A stretch of DNA of 35,366 bases from the NCBI RefSeq assembly GCF_000971275.1, contig NZ_LAPV01000038.1, positions 1 through 35,366 of the forward strand, given 5' to 3'. Position 1 is the first letter of the stretch. Every line of letters starts with the position of its first letter. The notes beneath the pieces were generated by a model that worked only from the letters and a program-made list of their open reading frames with translations, was not told the DNA's origin and ran no database searches. Position numbers and translations under genes: made by a program. Shown here piece by piece: positions 24,437-34,140 of the stretch. This DNA is from Devosia psychrophila (lineage in GTDB: Bacteria; Pseudomonadota; Alphaproteobacteria; Rhizobiales; Devosiaceae).

Positions 24437-25996
24437 TCAATGTGCGCTGCGGGTGGACCAGCCACCGACCAGGCGATCGAAGACCGCATTTGCGTAAAAG
24501 CCGTTGGAGAGGTGTACGCGAAGGCCGGCGGCGGCAGGGTGATAGGCCCACAGCGGGAACATCGCCTGGACGATGGCGACAAGGGCGAAGCTGATAACCG
24601 CTAGTACGATGAGCGCCCATTCCAGGGGCCCTGGAGCTGGTGTGAGCGGCAGAAGGCCCGTGGTGATTGAAGTCGCGGCTGCCTGCAGCGCGAAGTAACC
24701 GACCGAGGTCGCTACGGCGTAGACCGCAGTGCGTCGGGTAAGCGCTTTCGGCGCGGTGTCAGCGAACCCTTGCGCAAGCATATAAGCGACACCAAAGATC
24801 AATATTGCGCCGAGTGCGATGACCTGTGGCGTCTTGTGCGCAAGCCCGAAGCTGAGACCGACAACCAAGTATATAGCGAGCGCTGCAACAAAGGCACGCC
24901 CCACCGCAGCGGCGTTCGGGATCGCAACGGGCCCCGGTCTTCGGATCGCGGCGACCCTTTCCACGGCGCCGCCGGATGCGAGAAAAGAATGCGCCTTGTA
25001 CAGAGAGTGCGCCACGATATGCAGCAGCGCTATAGGGAACAACGCCAGTCCGCACTGCAAAATCATGAAACCCATCTGTGCAACAGTCGACCAGGCAAGT
25101 GAGGTTTTCACTGCCGGCTGAGTCAGCATGACAAGGCTGCCGAAGAGCGCTGTAAAACCGCCGATCATCACCAGTATTGCGAGGACGGCGGGGGCAAGAA
25201 GCATGACGTCAGCGAAGCGGATCAGCAGAAAACCGCCCCCATTGACCACGCCCGCATGCAGGAGCGCCGACACCGGCGTAGGTGTCTCCATGACTTCGGT
25301 CAGCCAGCCATGCGTTGGAAACTGGGCAGACTTGAGGACCGCAGCGAGTGCCAGCAGGCTTGCCGCCCCGATCGCCAGGCTGCCGCCTGCGCCCGCACGG
25401 GCGGCCTGCAGGATAGAGCCAATATCGGTCGTGCCATAGGCAGCCGCCATCAAAGCGGCGGCGCCAATGAGCGCACTATCTCCCAGGCGCGCGGTGACAA
25501 ACTTCTTGCGCGCAGCGCGTTGCCCAGCAGCTCGATCGGGATAAAACAGCAGTAGTCGGTGCAGAAACATACTGGTGGCAATCCATGCCAGAGCCAATTG
25601 GAAGAGATTGCCGGCGGTGACAAACAGCATCACTGAGGCGAGCGTCAGGCAGAGCCAGCCGGTGAAGGGACCTTGCCGGTCCTCGCCGTCAAGATAGGTT
25701 CCGGCATAGCGGACGACGATCCACCCAATAAAGGTCACAAGGACCATCATCACGGTGCTGACAGCGTCCAGCCGGACCGAAAAGCCGATATCGTAAATCC
25801 CAATCACAGGACTGACGCTAGGCCCAAAAGCGATGAGCCCCCCCGTTGAAACGATGGCTGCGACAAGCGCAAGGAGCGCGGTGGCTTCAGCCAGTTTGGG
25901 GATGCGTTTGGGCCGAGGCCCTGTGTTCGAGAAGCCGATCACCGAGCTGACAAGCAGAGGAACGGTTGCCAGCACTGGCAAGAAATGGATTGGCAA
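24437..25996 (-). CDS. dabB: Inorganic carbon transporter subunit DabB (NuoL-like)
   Basis: 519 residues with about 14 membrane helices, related to NADH dehydrogenase subunit 5 and Mrp antiporter subunits. KSAQFPTHGWLTEVMETPTP, then VSALLHAGVVNGGG, is the conserved proton-channel region. DabB couples a cation gradient to DabA. The start is TTG 25996 after AAGGGG; the decayed copy at 14776 keeps the same TTG and ribosome site, which supports it. Divergent from lysR, with the dyad at 26085 in between. Confidence 0.92.
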   Translation of the reverse strand: MPIHFLPVLATVPLLVSSVIGFSNTGPRPKRIPKLAEATALLALVAAIVSTGGLIAFGPSVSPVIGIYDIGFSVRLDAVSTVMMVLVTFIGWIVVRYAGTYLDGEDRQGPFTGWLCLTLASVMLFVTAGNLFQLALAWIATSMFLHRLLLFYPDRAAGQRAARKKFVTARLGDSALIGAAALMAAAYGTTDIGSILQAARAGAGGSLAIGAASLLALAAVLKSAQFPTHGWLTEVMETPTPVSALLHAGVVNGGGFLLIRFADVMLLAPAVLAILVMIGGFTALFGSLVMLTQPAVKTSLAWSTVAQMGFMILQCGLALFPIALLHIVAHSLYKAHSFLASGGAVERVAAIRRPGPVAIPNAAAVGRAFVAALAIYLVVGLSFGLAHKTPQVIALGAILIFGVAYMLAQGFADTAPKALTRRTAVYAVATSVGYFALQAAATSITTGLLPLTPAPGPLEWALIVLAVISFALVAIVQAMFPLWAYHPAAAGLRVHLSNGFYANAVFDRLVGGWSTRSAH

Positions 25997-26084
25997 GGTT
26001 GTCCCCTTCGACGCGCACTTCGATTTGGAGGCTTTTTAGGGCAGCGCATCGCGCGGCGAAAATTCATTGTTCTGTCGCTATCGT

Positions 26085-26101
26085 TCGTTTAAACAGAACG
26101 A
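26085..26101. promoter_or_regulatory. Putative LysR operator, TCGTT-N7-AACGA
   Basis: The dyad TCGTT-TAAACAG-AACGA lies between dabB and lysR, ending one base before the lysR start codon. It is kept with identical arms and spacing in the decayed locus at 14671 although the 7-base centre differs. It is a candidate binding site for the adjacent LysR protein, acting on both divergent promoters and on its own gene. Confidence 0.55.
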
Positions 26102-26102
26102 G

Positions 26103-27002
26103 ATGAGAAATTTGAACTTCAACCACCTCCAATACTTTTGGGCGGTCGCCCATGAAGGCAGTCTCACACGGGCCGCAGATCATATGAATCTGTCGCAGTC
26201 GACGCTGTCGGTTCAGATACAGAAACTCGAACATCAGATCGGCCACCCGCTCTTTGAGCGAGTGGGCAAGAAACTCATCCTGACCGAGGCCGGTCAGATC
26301 GCGCTCGACTATGCAGATACCGTTTTCAAGGCCGGCGATGAATTGCTAAGCACCCTGCAAGGTCGCCCTTTGGCAAACCGTCAGATCCTCAGCGTCGGGG
26401 CGCTCACGACGCTGTCTCGAAACTTTCAACTTGAGTTCCTTCGGCCGCTTGTCGGCCGTTCCGACGTGGAACTCATCGTTCGCTCCGGCAATATCCGCGA
26501 CCTTCTTGCCCAGTTGGAGGCTCACGCCGTCGACGTCGTCCTGGCTAACAGCGCTGCGCCGCGGGATGCTCGCACATCACTGCGTAACCACCTGCTCAAT
26601 GAGCAGCCGGTCAGCTTGGTCGGCCGGCCGAGAACGGACAAACCGAAGTTCCGCTTCCCGGACGACTTGCGAACTGAGCCCCTACTTTTGCCAAGTCTGG
26701 ACAGCGACATCCGCGTGGCGTTCGACCGAGTTCTCGAAATGGCTGGGATCAGGCCGATTATACACGCCGAGGTCGACGATATGGCCATGCTACGTCTACT
26801 GGCGCGTGAGCGCGAGGGTGTCACGTTGGTACCGCCGATCGTTGTGCGCGACGAACTGGAGGCCGGGATTCTTGTTGAGCACTGTCGCATACCGGATGTC
26901 ACTGAGCGCTTCTACGCAATTGTGAAGAAACGACGTTTTCCGAACCGCTTGCTTCTCGACGTGCTTGGAATCTACAATTCGGCGACACCGACCTCCATCT
27001 AG
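26103..27002 (+). CDS. LysR-type regulator of the dab operon
   Basis: 299 residues. Residues 1-60 are the LysR winged helix-turn-helix (NHLQYFWAVAHEGSLTRAAD, LSQSTLSVQIQKLEHQIGHP), followed by a linker helix and a ligand domain (RQILSVGALTTLSRNFQLEF onward) of the type-2 periplasmic fold. I choose ATG 26103 instead of 26067 because the conserved dyad ends directly before it and the first residues MRNLNFNHL match the family start. LysR genes divergent from dabBA are known to respond to inorganic carbon; here the ligand is inferred. Confidence 0.85.
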   Translation: MRNLNFNHLQYFWAVAHEGSLTRAADHMNLSQSTLSVQIQKLEHQIGHPLFERVGKKLILTEAGQIALDYADTVFKAGDELLSTLQGRPLANRQILSVGALTTLSRNFQLEFLRPLVGRSDVELIVRSGNIRDLLAQLEAHAVDVVLANSAAPRDARTSLRNHLLNEQPVSLVGRPRTDKPKFRFPDDLRTEPLLLPSLDSDIRVAFDRVLEMAGIRPIIHAEVDDMAMLRLLAREREGVTLVPPIVVRDELEAGILVEHCRIPDVTERFYAIVKKRRFPNRLLLDVLGIYNSATPTSI

Positions 27003-27436
27003 AGGTCCCTATTAGCCTGCCTTTGCACACTAAAGCAGCAGTTGCGACAGAAATGAGATCTTGAAGCAGAATCCAGTTCGAGCCGACCGGTCTTCTCCAT
27101 ATCAGGTTGTGAGAGCGACGCGAAGTGATGGGGAAACCGATCAGGCCGGAAATAGGGACAACCTGTCGAACGTTTGAGGCATCATAGCCTGCAAAGCAGA
27201 TTGGGACCTTGGTCGCCGATCCCATCAGGGCCAGCAGTCTCCAATGCCTGCATTAACAGGCCGGACAGGAGACTGCACCCGACCAACGAGCCAGAACGTC
27301 GAATGACCTCTTGCAACGCGGGGGCCATCCACATACGACTTTCGGCAATCCACCCGAAATGGCTGCTGCTGACTCCTTAAGCGGAACGACCGCTTTTGGG
27401 ACATCGCCGACGTGGAGCCAAAGTCTGAAATGGGGT
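27003..27436. other. Intergenic stretch without a recognised gene
   Basis: 434 bases between lysR and the IS1182 end. Several short open frames exist on both strands, but none has a start signal or a recognisable motif. It is probably non-coding or the worn remains of a gene. Confidence 0.4.
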
Positions 27437-28993
27437 CGAGGCTGTGTGAGAACTCGGCGCAGCTGATCGCTCACGTTGTTTGTGTGGCACGCGTCGGCTC
27501 CGTTCACCCCGTTATCGCTTTGAGGGTCGCGGCAACGCCGGCAACGGCGATGGCGCGCTTGAGATTGTAGGCAGGATCGTCAGGCTGGTTTCGGTGGCGA
27601 CGTTCTTTATCCCTTGTGTTCGGAAGTGGGTGGCGCCCATCCAGCCTTGGTGCCGAAGACGTGCTCGACAGTACAGCGGCGAACCGCCATCGCTTCAGGC
27701 ATCGCCTCGAGCCTACGCTCCATGGCATCAAGCACCGCTTCGTACTCCCATCGTCGGATGCGCTTCTCTTTGCCGGCCATACACAGAGGACGGGATGGGC
27801 AGCACCACAGGCCTTGTGGTTGAAGCAAACACCGATCAGCTTGCCGCCTTCTGCCCTGGCGAAACGCTTCTGCAGCTGCTGGCCAAGAGGGCAGCGGTAG
27901 GTGTCGGTCCCGGGCTCATGCACGAACATGGTTTTGCCCCAGAAGCCGCGGGCCTGAGCCGGTGAGATATTCGGCTCGGGCACCATCGCGATGATGCCAG
28001 CTTCGTCGCAGGAGCGGATCTGCTCGCCCTCATAGTAGCCACGATCGGCAAGGGCGATCATCTCAGCATCGACAGTCTCTGCCTGTGCAGCTTTTGCCAT
28101 CTCCAGCAGGTGCGAGCGGTCATGGCCTCGGTTGGTCACCGCATTGGCCACCACAATATGGTGCTCGGTATCGACAGCCGCCTGGACGTTGTAACCGACC
28201 ACGCCGCGATGGTCGCTTCCGGTCGCCATGGCGCGGGCATCCGGATCTGTCAGCGAGATCTGCTCATCGGGAGCCGCTTGCAGTTGCCGGCCAATCTCCT
28301 CGAGCTCGCCGAGCCGACCACGCAGAGACGCCAATCGTTCGGTCGGGTGCTCGATCCGCGGCGTGGCCGGTCCGTTCTCTGCACGGTCCGTTTCCTCAAG
28401 CTCGGCGAGATAGCGCGATGCTCTCTTCGACATGGGCCTTCCGGCGCAACAGCTTGCCCTTGGTATAGTTCTTCTCGTGCGTGCTTACCGCGCGCAAGCG
28501 TGACCCGTCGATGGCCACCATGCCGCCGCCGACCAGGCCAAGGGCACGGCAGATGGCAACGAAGCACCGGCATGCGATCTGAATGGCGCTGGCATGGTCA
28601 TGGCGGAAGTCGGCAATGGTCTTGAAGTCCGGTACCAGCTTGCCGATCAGCCACATCAACTCGATATTGCGACCGGCCTCGCGCTCCAGCTTCCGGCTCG
28701 ACGTCAGCTGATGCAGATATCCATAGACGTAGAGCTTGAGCATGGTCCCGGTGCGTAGCCGGGCCTGCCAGTAGATGCCGGTTGGACACGCGCGAAGCCG
28801 AGTTCGGCCAGATCGAGCTCCTCGACAAAGGCATCGATGATGCGAACCGGATTATCCGCATCCACATAGTCTTCGAGACAAGCCGGCGGAAAGCTCTCCT
28901 GCTGTCGGTCAGCAACTTCAACGAAACGTCCCATGGGGCACTTCCGAAGCGGTGACTGATCATATCATAATCAGGAGTTTTCACACAGCCTCG
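27437..28993 (-). mobile_element. IS1182-family element, both ends present
   Basis: The ends form an imperfect inverted repeat of 19 bases: CGAGGCTGTGTGAGAACTC at 27437-27455 and the complement of CGAGGCTGTGTGAAAACTC at 28975-28993. Between them lies one transposase gene on the minus strand, broken by frameshifts. No clear target duplication is seen in the flanks. Confidence 0.75.
27504..28934 (-). pseudogene. IS1182-family transposase, several frameshifts
   Basis: Order from the start: FVEVADRQQESFPP with GRPGYAP, then a shift near 28740 (one G missing before ACC-ATG), then LKLYVYGYLHQLTSSRKLER and VAIDGSRLRAVSTHEKNYTK with the first catalytic Asp. A second shift lies near 28418 (two bases missing in GCGC-TAT). 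Next come VVGYNVQAAVDTEHHIVVAN and LADRGYYEGEQI with the second Asp. After further shifts near 27820 and 27610, RRCTVEHVFGTKAGW carries the Glu, and the end reads YNLKRAIAVAG. At least four shifts make it inactive. Confidence 0.85.
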
Positions 28994-29230
28994 GGTGGGT
29001 AGCAGTCGGTCTGCTTTTGGACGAACGTAGTAGGAAACGGACATCTGGCGATGTGGTTGGCAGCTTATGTTCTTGTCGACAAATATACACAGCATGGCCT
29101 TGCGCGACTTGGGCGCGATAGCTGCCGTACTCTAGATTGTATATTTTGCGGGGCGGCCCTATAGGTCTTCATCCGATTTTTCCCGCTTAATTGCGGATTA
29201 GCCTTCGGTAGCAGGTCTTAGGGGATTCGC

Positions 29231-31105
29231 GTGCGAGCGATGGACCACTTCTTAGCGTTCCTGTCGGGTGGCGGGGAGATGGGTGAACGTATACGTGCCC
29301 ATGACTGGTCAAAAACAACAATTGGCACGCCGGAGACATGGCCCCAGACGCTCCAGACTGCCATCGGTTTATTGCTCGGCGCCAAGCAGCCAGTATATGT
29401 GGCCTGGGGTCACGACCTCATTTCATTTTATAACGATGGCTATCTGCCGATCATCGGCAACAAACATCCCGCCTTGGGTGAACCATTTTCCGTGCTATGG
29501 GCCGAAATTTGGAATGATTTCCGGCCGATTGTGGAAGCCACCCTTGGCGGTGAAGCACAGCACTTTGTGGATTTGCCAATTGCACTTGCCGGTCGGCCCG
29601 GCCTTCCGGTGGGCTATTTTACTTTCTCCTACACCGCGCTGCGTGATGAGCAAGGTCGGTCAGTTGGTTTCTATTGTGCGGCAACCGAAACCACCATGCA
29701 GGTCCTTCTAAAGCAAAGAACCTTGGCTGAGCACGAACAACTATCCCAGCTCCTTGCCGAGGCGCCGAGCTTCATGTGCCTTCTGCAGGGTCCGGACTTT
29801 AGATTTGTCTTAACCAACGATGCCTACCTCCAACTCGTCGGCCATCGCGACCTCATTGGTATGACGGTTCGAGAAGCACTGCCGGAGTTACAAAACCAAG
29901 GTTTCTTGGAGTTGTTGGCTCAAGTCTACACCACTGGCCAGCCCTTTGTCGGTCGAGGTTTGGAGATTGAGCTGCAGCGTATTCCGGGCGCTCCTCTCGA
30001 AAAAGCCTTTCTGAACTTTGTGTACCAGCCAATCATCAATCAGGCGGGGAAGGTCACCGGCATTTTTGTTGAAGGCAGCGACATTACCGACTTGAAACGG
30101 GCCGAGTTAGCGCTCCGCGACAGCCAAGTACAGGTGCAGTTAGCGCTTGCAGCAGCAGAAATGGGTGTATGGGAAAGCACGCTTGCCAATGGCACCTTTA
30201 GCAACCTCCGGGGAGATGACCGCGCTTTGACGCTGCTCGGCGGCCAACCCGGAGAGCAGTCATCCTTCGACTCTTTCGTGAGCCGGGTGCATCCGGAGGA
30301 CCGTGCCGTTTTGGTACCCGCCGCCCAACAGGCGCTTGATCCGGCAGGGACGGGCTTGTTGACCGTGGAATACCGCGTTTTGGCGCACGGCTCTCATCCA
30401 GAGCGTTGGGTGCAGGCCCTTGCCCAGGCAATCACAGAAGGTGATCAAGTTAGGCTGGTTGGCACAGTTCGGGACATTTCCGACCGTAAACAGGCTGAGG
30501 CCCGCCAGGGCATGCTCAGTGGCGAGCTTCAACATCGGATCAAGAACATTGTTGCGATGGTGAGCGCCATTGCCAGCCAGACCCTCAAAGGTGACGACAT
30601 TGCCGATCGCCGGGGCAAGTTCATGGCGCGCCTCGAAGCTTTGAGCCACGCGCACGACATGCTGGTCGCGACAGTTTGGACGGAGGCGTCTATCCGCAAT
30701 GTTGTTGAGGGAGCTTTGGTGGCGCATCGTGGCGAGGACAAGCGCTTTACGATCTCCGGCCCTGATTTGATCCTGTCACCCCGACAGGCTCTTTCACTGA
30801 CGCTGACTGTCCATGAGCTTGCTACTAATGCCACCAAGTACGGCGCGCTTTCCGTGGAGGCAGGTCGCGTTCAAATCGAGTGGTCAATCGACACGCCTGA
30901 CGGCATAGATCCGCAATTTCAATTTGTTTGGCAGGAGGTCGGTGGGCCGGCGGTGATGAAGCCCGATCGGACCGGCTTTGGATCGCGTCTGATTACTCGC
31001 GTCCTCGCCGCTGACTTCTCAGGAACGGTGAAAATTGACTATTCTGAAAGCGGGGTGACGTGCCGGCTCGAGGCGCCAGCTTCTCAAGTCAGCGACCTTA
31101 AATGA
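29231..31105 (+). CDS. HWE-family sensor histidine kinase with PAS domains
   Basis: 624 residues without membrane helices, so cytoplasmic. Three PAS-type regions lie at about 30-155, 175-290 and 300-420 (the first with HDLISFYNDGYLPIIGNKHP, the third with RVHPEDR and VRDISDRKQAEA). The HWE kinase core follows: phospho-acceptor His in GELQHRIKNIVAMVSAIASQ (~435), N-box HELATNATKYGALS (~530), then VWQEVGGP and the G-rich GFGSRLI. Such kinases act in light, stress and general stress-response signalling. GTG 29231 has GGGGA at good spacing; ATG 29240 is an alternative. The gene converges on the hybrid kinase. Confidence 0.85.
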   Translation: MRAMDHFLAFLSGGGEMGERIRAHDWSKTTIGTPETWPQTLQTAIGLLLGAKQPVYVAWGHDLISFYNDGYLPIIGNKHPALGEPFSVLWAEIWNDFRPIVEATLGGEAQHFVDLPIALAGRPGLPVGYFTFSYTALRDEQGRSVGFYCAATETTMQVLLKQRTLAEHEQLSQLLAEAPSFMCLLQGPDFRFVLTNDAYLQLVGHRDLIGMTVREALPELQNQGFLELLAQVYTTGQPFVGRGLEIELQRIPGAPLEKAFLNFVYQPIINQAGKVTGIFVEGSDITDLKRAELALRDSQVQVQLALAAAEMGVWESTLANGTFSNLRGDDRALTLLGGQPGEQSSFDSFVSRVHPEDRAVLVPAAQQALDPAGTGLLTVEYRVLAHGSHPERWVQALAQAITEGDQVRLVGTVRDISDRKQAEARQGMLSGELQHRIKNIVAMVSAIASQTLKGDDIADRRGKFMARLEALSHAHDMLVATVWTEASIRNVVEGALVAHRGEDKRFTISGPDLILSPRQALSLTLTVHELATNATKYGALSVEAGRVQIEWSIDTPDGIDPQFQFVWQEVGGPAVMKPDRTGFGSRLITRVLAADFSGTVKIDYSESGVTCRLEAPASQVSDLK

Positions 31106-31292
31106 AGTCGTTACAGATATAACGTGTATGGCACAGGGGTCGATGCTACATGTGAGTATCATGATATATGCTCAGGCGTAGAAGCGGACTGAGGGTCGCC
31201 TCATCGACCGCACTTGGTGTCCTCTGTGCCAGGCATGCTGCTAACACCACCGCTGCGCTTCCTCGATATCGATAAACTGGCGTTGGTTTACT

Positions 31293-33965
31293 TCAGGCTT
31301 TTACCTGCACGTCCAGACACAGCCGAATTGCGGCCTGGAGGTCAACCGCGCTGTAGGGCTTGCTCAAAACGGCAACGCCTTTACCCTGTTGCACCCCGGA
31401 CGTATCGCCGGTTGCAAACACCACCCCCATGGCGGGCTTCAACGCCTTGGCCCGCTCTGCAAGCTCCTTGCCAGACATGGTTGGAAGATTGACGTCCGTT
31501 ATCAGGATATCGATCGGCGCGGTCTCCAACGCCGCCATCGCCTCTTCGGCGCTGCCGGCATCGAGAACTATATGGCCAGCGTCCTCAAGCATGTCGACGG
31601 TGGCCATGCGGATTAGCGCATCGTCCTCAACGAACAGAACCGTCAATCTGCTGGACACCACTGGCGACCCGCCTTGCGGGTCAGTGGCGGGAGCGCCCGG
31701 TTTGGATACTGCCAGGGGAGCAGGGAGTTCGCGCTGGCCGCGGCCGGCCAGGACATTGCGGAATTTTCGCGCCAAGGCCTCACGCGTGTAGGGCTTGGAC
31801 AGCAGGTCCACGCCCGCGTCGAGTTTGCCACCGTGCACGATGGAATTTTCCGTGTAGCCCGACGTGAACAGTACAACCAGGTTCGGCAGGCGTGCCTTGG
31901 CCTTGCGCGCCAATTCGGGGCTCTTGAGCGTCCCGGGCATCACCACGTCGGTAAACAGCAGGTCGATCAGAATGCCGCTCTCGATTACGTTCAAGGCGCT
32001 GGCGGCGTCGACGGCCTTGAGTACGCGATAGCCCAGATCAGTGAGCAGTTCGACCACAGTCGCACGCACCTCGTCGTCATCCTCGACCACAAGCACAGTT
32101 TCCGTTCCGCCAGTCACTGGTCCCGTATCGACCAGCGCTTCGACGTCTTCGCTTTGCAAGGCGCGCGGCAGGTAGAGCTTAATGGTCGTGCCTTCGCCGA
32201 CTTCCGAGTAGATCTTGACGTGGCCGCCCGACTGCTTGACGAAGCCGTAGACCATCGAAAGCCCCAACCCGGATCCCTTGCTCTCGCCCTTGGTCGAAAA
32301 AAATGGCTCGAACACCTTGTCGACGATCTCGGGCGACATGCCGCAACCGGTGTCGGTCACGGCAAGCATGACATATTGACCCGCCGTGACCTCATCATGC
32401 GAGCGGGCATAATCGTCGTCGAGATGCGCATTTGACAGTTCGATGGTCAGCTTGCCCTGGTTGTCCATGGCGTCGCGCGCATTGATGGCGAGGTTAAGCA
32501 AGGCATTCTCGATCTGGGCAGGGTCGATGAAGGAGTTCCACAGCCCGCCGGTGACCACGGTTTCGATCTCGACACCCTCGCCAATGGCCCGGCGCATCAT
32601 GTCATCCATGCCGCGCACCAGGCGGCTGATGTTGATGATCTTGGGCTCCAGCGCCTGCTTGCGTCCGAATGCCAGCAGTTGCGATGCCAGCTTGGATCCG
32701 CGTGATACGCCGGCCATGGCGTTGGCGACGCGCTGTTCGGCCCGTTCGTTGCCGGCAATATCCTTGCTCAGCAGTTGCAGGTTTCCCGATACCACCTGCA
32801 GCAGATTGTTGAAGTCATGCGCCACCCCACCAGTGAGCTTGCCGATGGTTTCCAACTTCTGGGCCTGGGCCAGCTTCATCTCGGCCTGGCGGCGTTCGCC
32901 AATCTCGTTGATGACGCGCGTCTCGAGCTGTTCATTGAGTTGGCGCAGCGCATTTTCTGCCGCGCGCCGATGGGTGATATCGGTATGGACGCCGACCCAT
33001 TCCCGGATGTCTCCATGCTCATTCAGCACCGGCAGTCCGCGAATGGCAAAGGTGCGCCAGGAACCGTTTCGTTCTCGGACGCGGTGCTCATGCACGAACA
33101 TCGACTTCGCCTTTACCGCCGCATCCCAGCTGACGATCGAAGCGTCGCGGTCATCGGGATGCACTGCATCAACCCAGCCGTAGCCTTGGTATTCTGCCAT
33201 GCTCTGCCCGGTGAGCGCCGCCCAGCCAGGCTGCTCGCCCTGCATTTGCCCATCGGCCGTATTGGTCCAGAGCACGCCATGCACGGCATCCATGGCCGCG
33301 CGGAACCTGCCGACGCTGACCGCCAGATCGTGCTGGGTGGAGACGTGCGCGGTCTGATCGACCACCGTACACATCACCCCTTCGACCCGACCACCAAAGC
33401 CATAAACCGGCGTGTAATGCAGGTCGAAAATGAAATCCTGCGACTCTTCCGCATTGTTCAGCGTGATAGGTGCGCCTTTGTGGGAAGTCAGCTCGCCATT
33501 CAAGCCGGCCTGCAAAACCTGCTGATTGAATTCCCAGACCTCGGGCAGCTCAGTCGCAACCGGTTGCCCCATGGCCGTCGGGTGCCGATGGCCGATGATC
33601 GGGCTGTAGGCGTCGTTATAGAACATTAGATGGTCCGGCCCCCACATCAGCACCTTGGCGACCGGCGAGTTGACCACATTGGCGACCGTTGCACGAAGTT
33701 CCGGCGACCACTCGGAGGTCGGCCCCAGCGAACAGTTGGACCAGTCGCGGTTGCGGATCAGCGCACCGCAATCGCCGCCGCTATGGGGCCAGCCGATCGT
33801 ATTGACGGCGGCCGAAGCCACGCCGCCGTCACGCAATATCCGCAAACCGGAGCGGACGATTTCGCTGGCATTGGCATAGTCTCCCGACGCAAGGCGTTCA
33901 GCGATGAACGCATCGAATTCAGGAGTGAGAGAAACATTGCGGGTTTGACGTGTGACCATCGGCAT
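31293..33965 (-). CDS. ParD-like domain fused to a PAS hybrid histidine kinase with two receivers
   Basis: 890 residues. Residues ~3-47 (TRQTRNVSLTPEFDAFIAER, GDYANASEIVRSGLRILRD) match the ParD antitoxin ribbon-helix-helix. Next come a PAS region (~60-200, LMFYNDAYSPIIGHRHP), a second PAS/PAC (~215-335), a coiled coil, the phospho-acceptor His in GGVAHDFNNLLQVVSGN (~383), the ATPase domain (NLAINARDAMDN, DTGCGMSP, GSGLGLSMVYGFVKQSGGH), and receivers with Asp at ~672 (LLFTDVVMPG) and ~824 (ILITDVNLPTMSG). The frame is continuous from the ParD part into the kinase. Start ATG 33965 or 33959; neither has a strong ribosome site. No parE is adjacent. Confidence 0.85.
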   Translation of the reverse strand: MPMVTRQTRNVSLTPEFDAFIAERLASGDYANASEIVRSGLRILRDGGVASAAVNTIGWPHSGGDCGALIRNRDWSNCSLGPTSEWSPELRATVANVVNSPVAKVLMWGPDHLMFYNDAYSPIIGHRHPTAMGQPVATELPEVWEFNQQVLQAGLNGELTSHKGAPITLNNAEESQDFIFDLHYTPVYGFGGRVEGVMCTVVDQTAHVSTQHDLAVSVGRFRAAMDAVHGVLWTNTADGQMQGEQPGWAALTGQSMAEYQGYGWVDAVHPDDRDASIVSWDAAVKAKSMFVHEHRVRERNGSWRTFAIRGLPVLNEHGDIREWVGVHTDITHRRAAENALRQLNEQLETRVINEIGERRQAEMKLAQAQKLETIGKLTGGVAHDFNNLLQVVSGNLQLLSKDIAGNERAEQRVANAMAGVSRGSKLASQLLAFGRKQALEPKIINISRLVRGMDDMMRRAIGEGVEIETVVTGGLWNSFIDPAQIENALLNLAINARDAMDNQGKLTIELSNAHLDDDYARSHDEVTAGQYVMLAVTDTGCGMSPEIVDKVFEPFFSTKGESKGSGLGLSMVYGFVKQSGGHVKIYSEVGEGTTIKLYLPRALQSEDVEALVDTGPVTGGTETVLVVEDDDEVRATVVELLTDLGYRVLKAVDAASALNVIESGILIDLLFTDVVMPGTLKSPELARKAKARLPNLVVLFTSGYTENSIVHGGKLDAGVDLLSKPYTREALARKFRNVLAGRGQRELPAPLAVSKPGAPATDPQGGSPVVSSRLTVLFVEDDALIRMATVDMLEDAGHIVLDAGSAEEAMAALETAPIDILITDVNLPTMSGKELAERAKALKPAMGVVFATGDTSGVQQGKGVAVLSKPYSAVDLQAAIRLCLDVQVKA

Positions 33966-34140
33966 AAAATCGCAAACGCCGCGGCGTGTGTCAATAATTG
34001 GCATAGCCAAGTCGGCGAAAGGTGATCCGCGTGCATTTGCGCAGGCGCCCGTTGAAAGAGATGGCTCGGGAAATCTGGACATCGGGATAAGTGGATTTTG
34101 TGCCTGATGGCGGCCAGTATGGCCGCGAACAGGAGCGACC

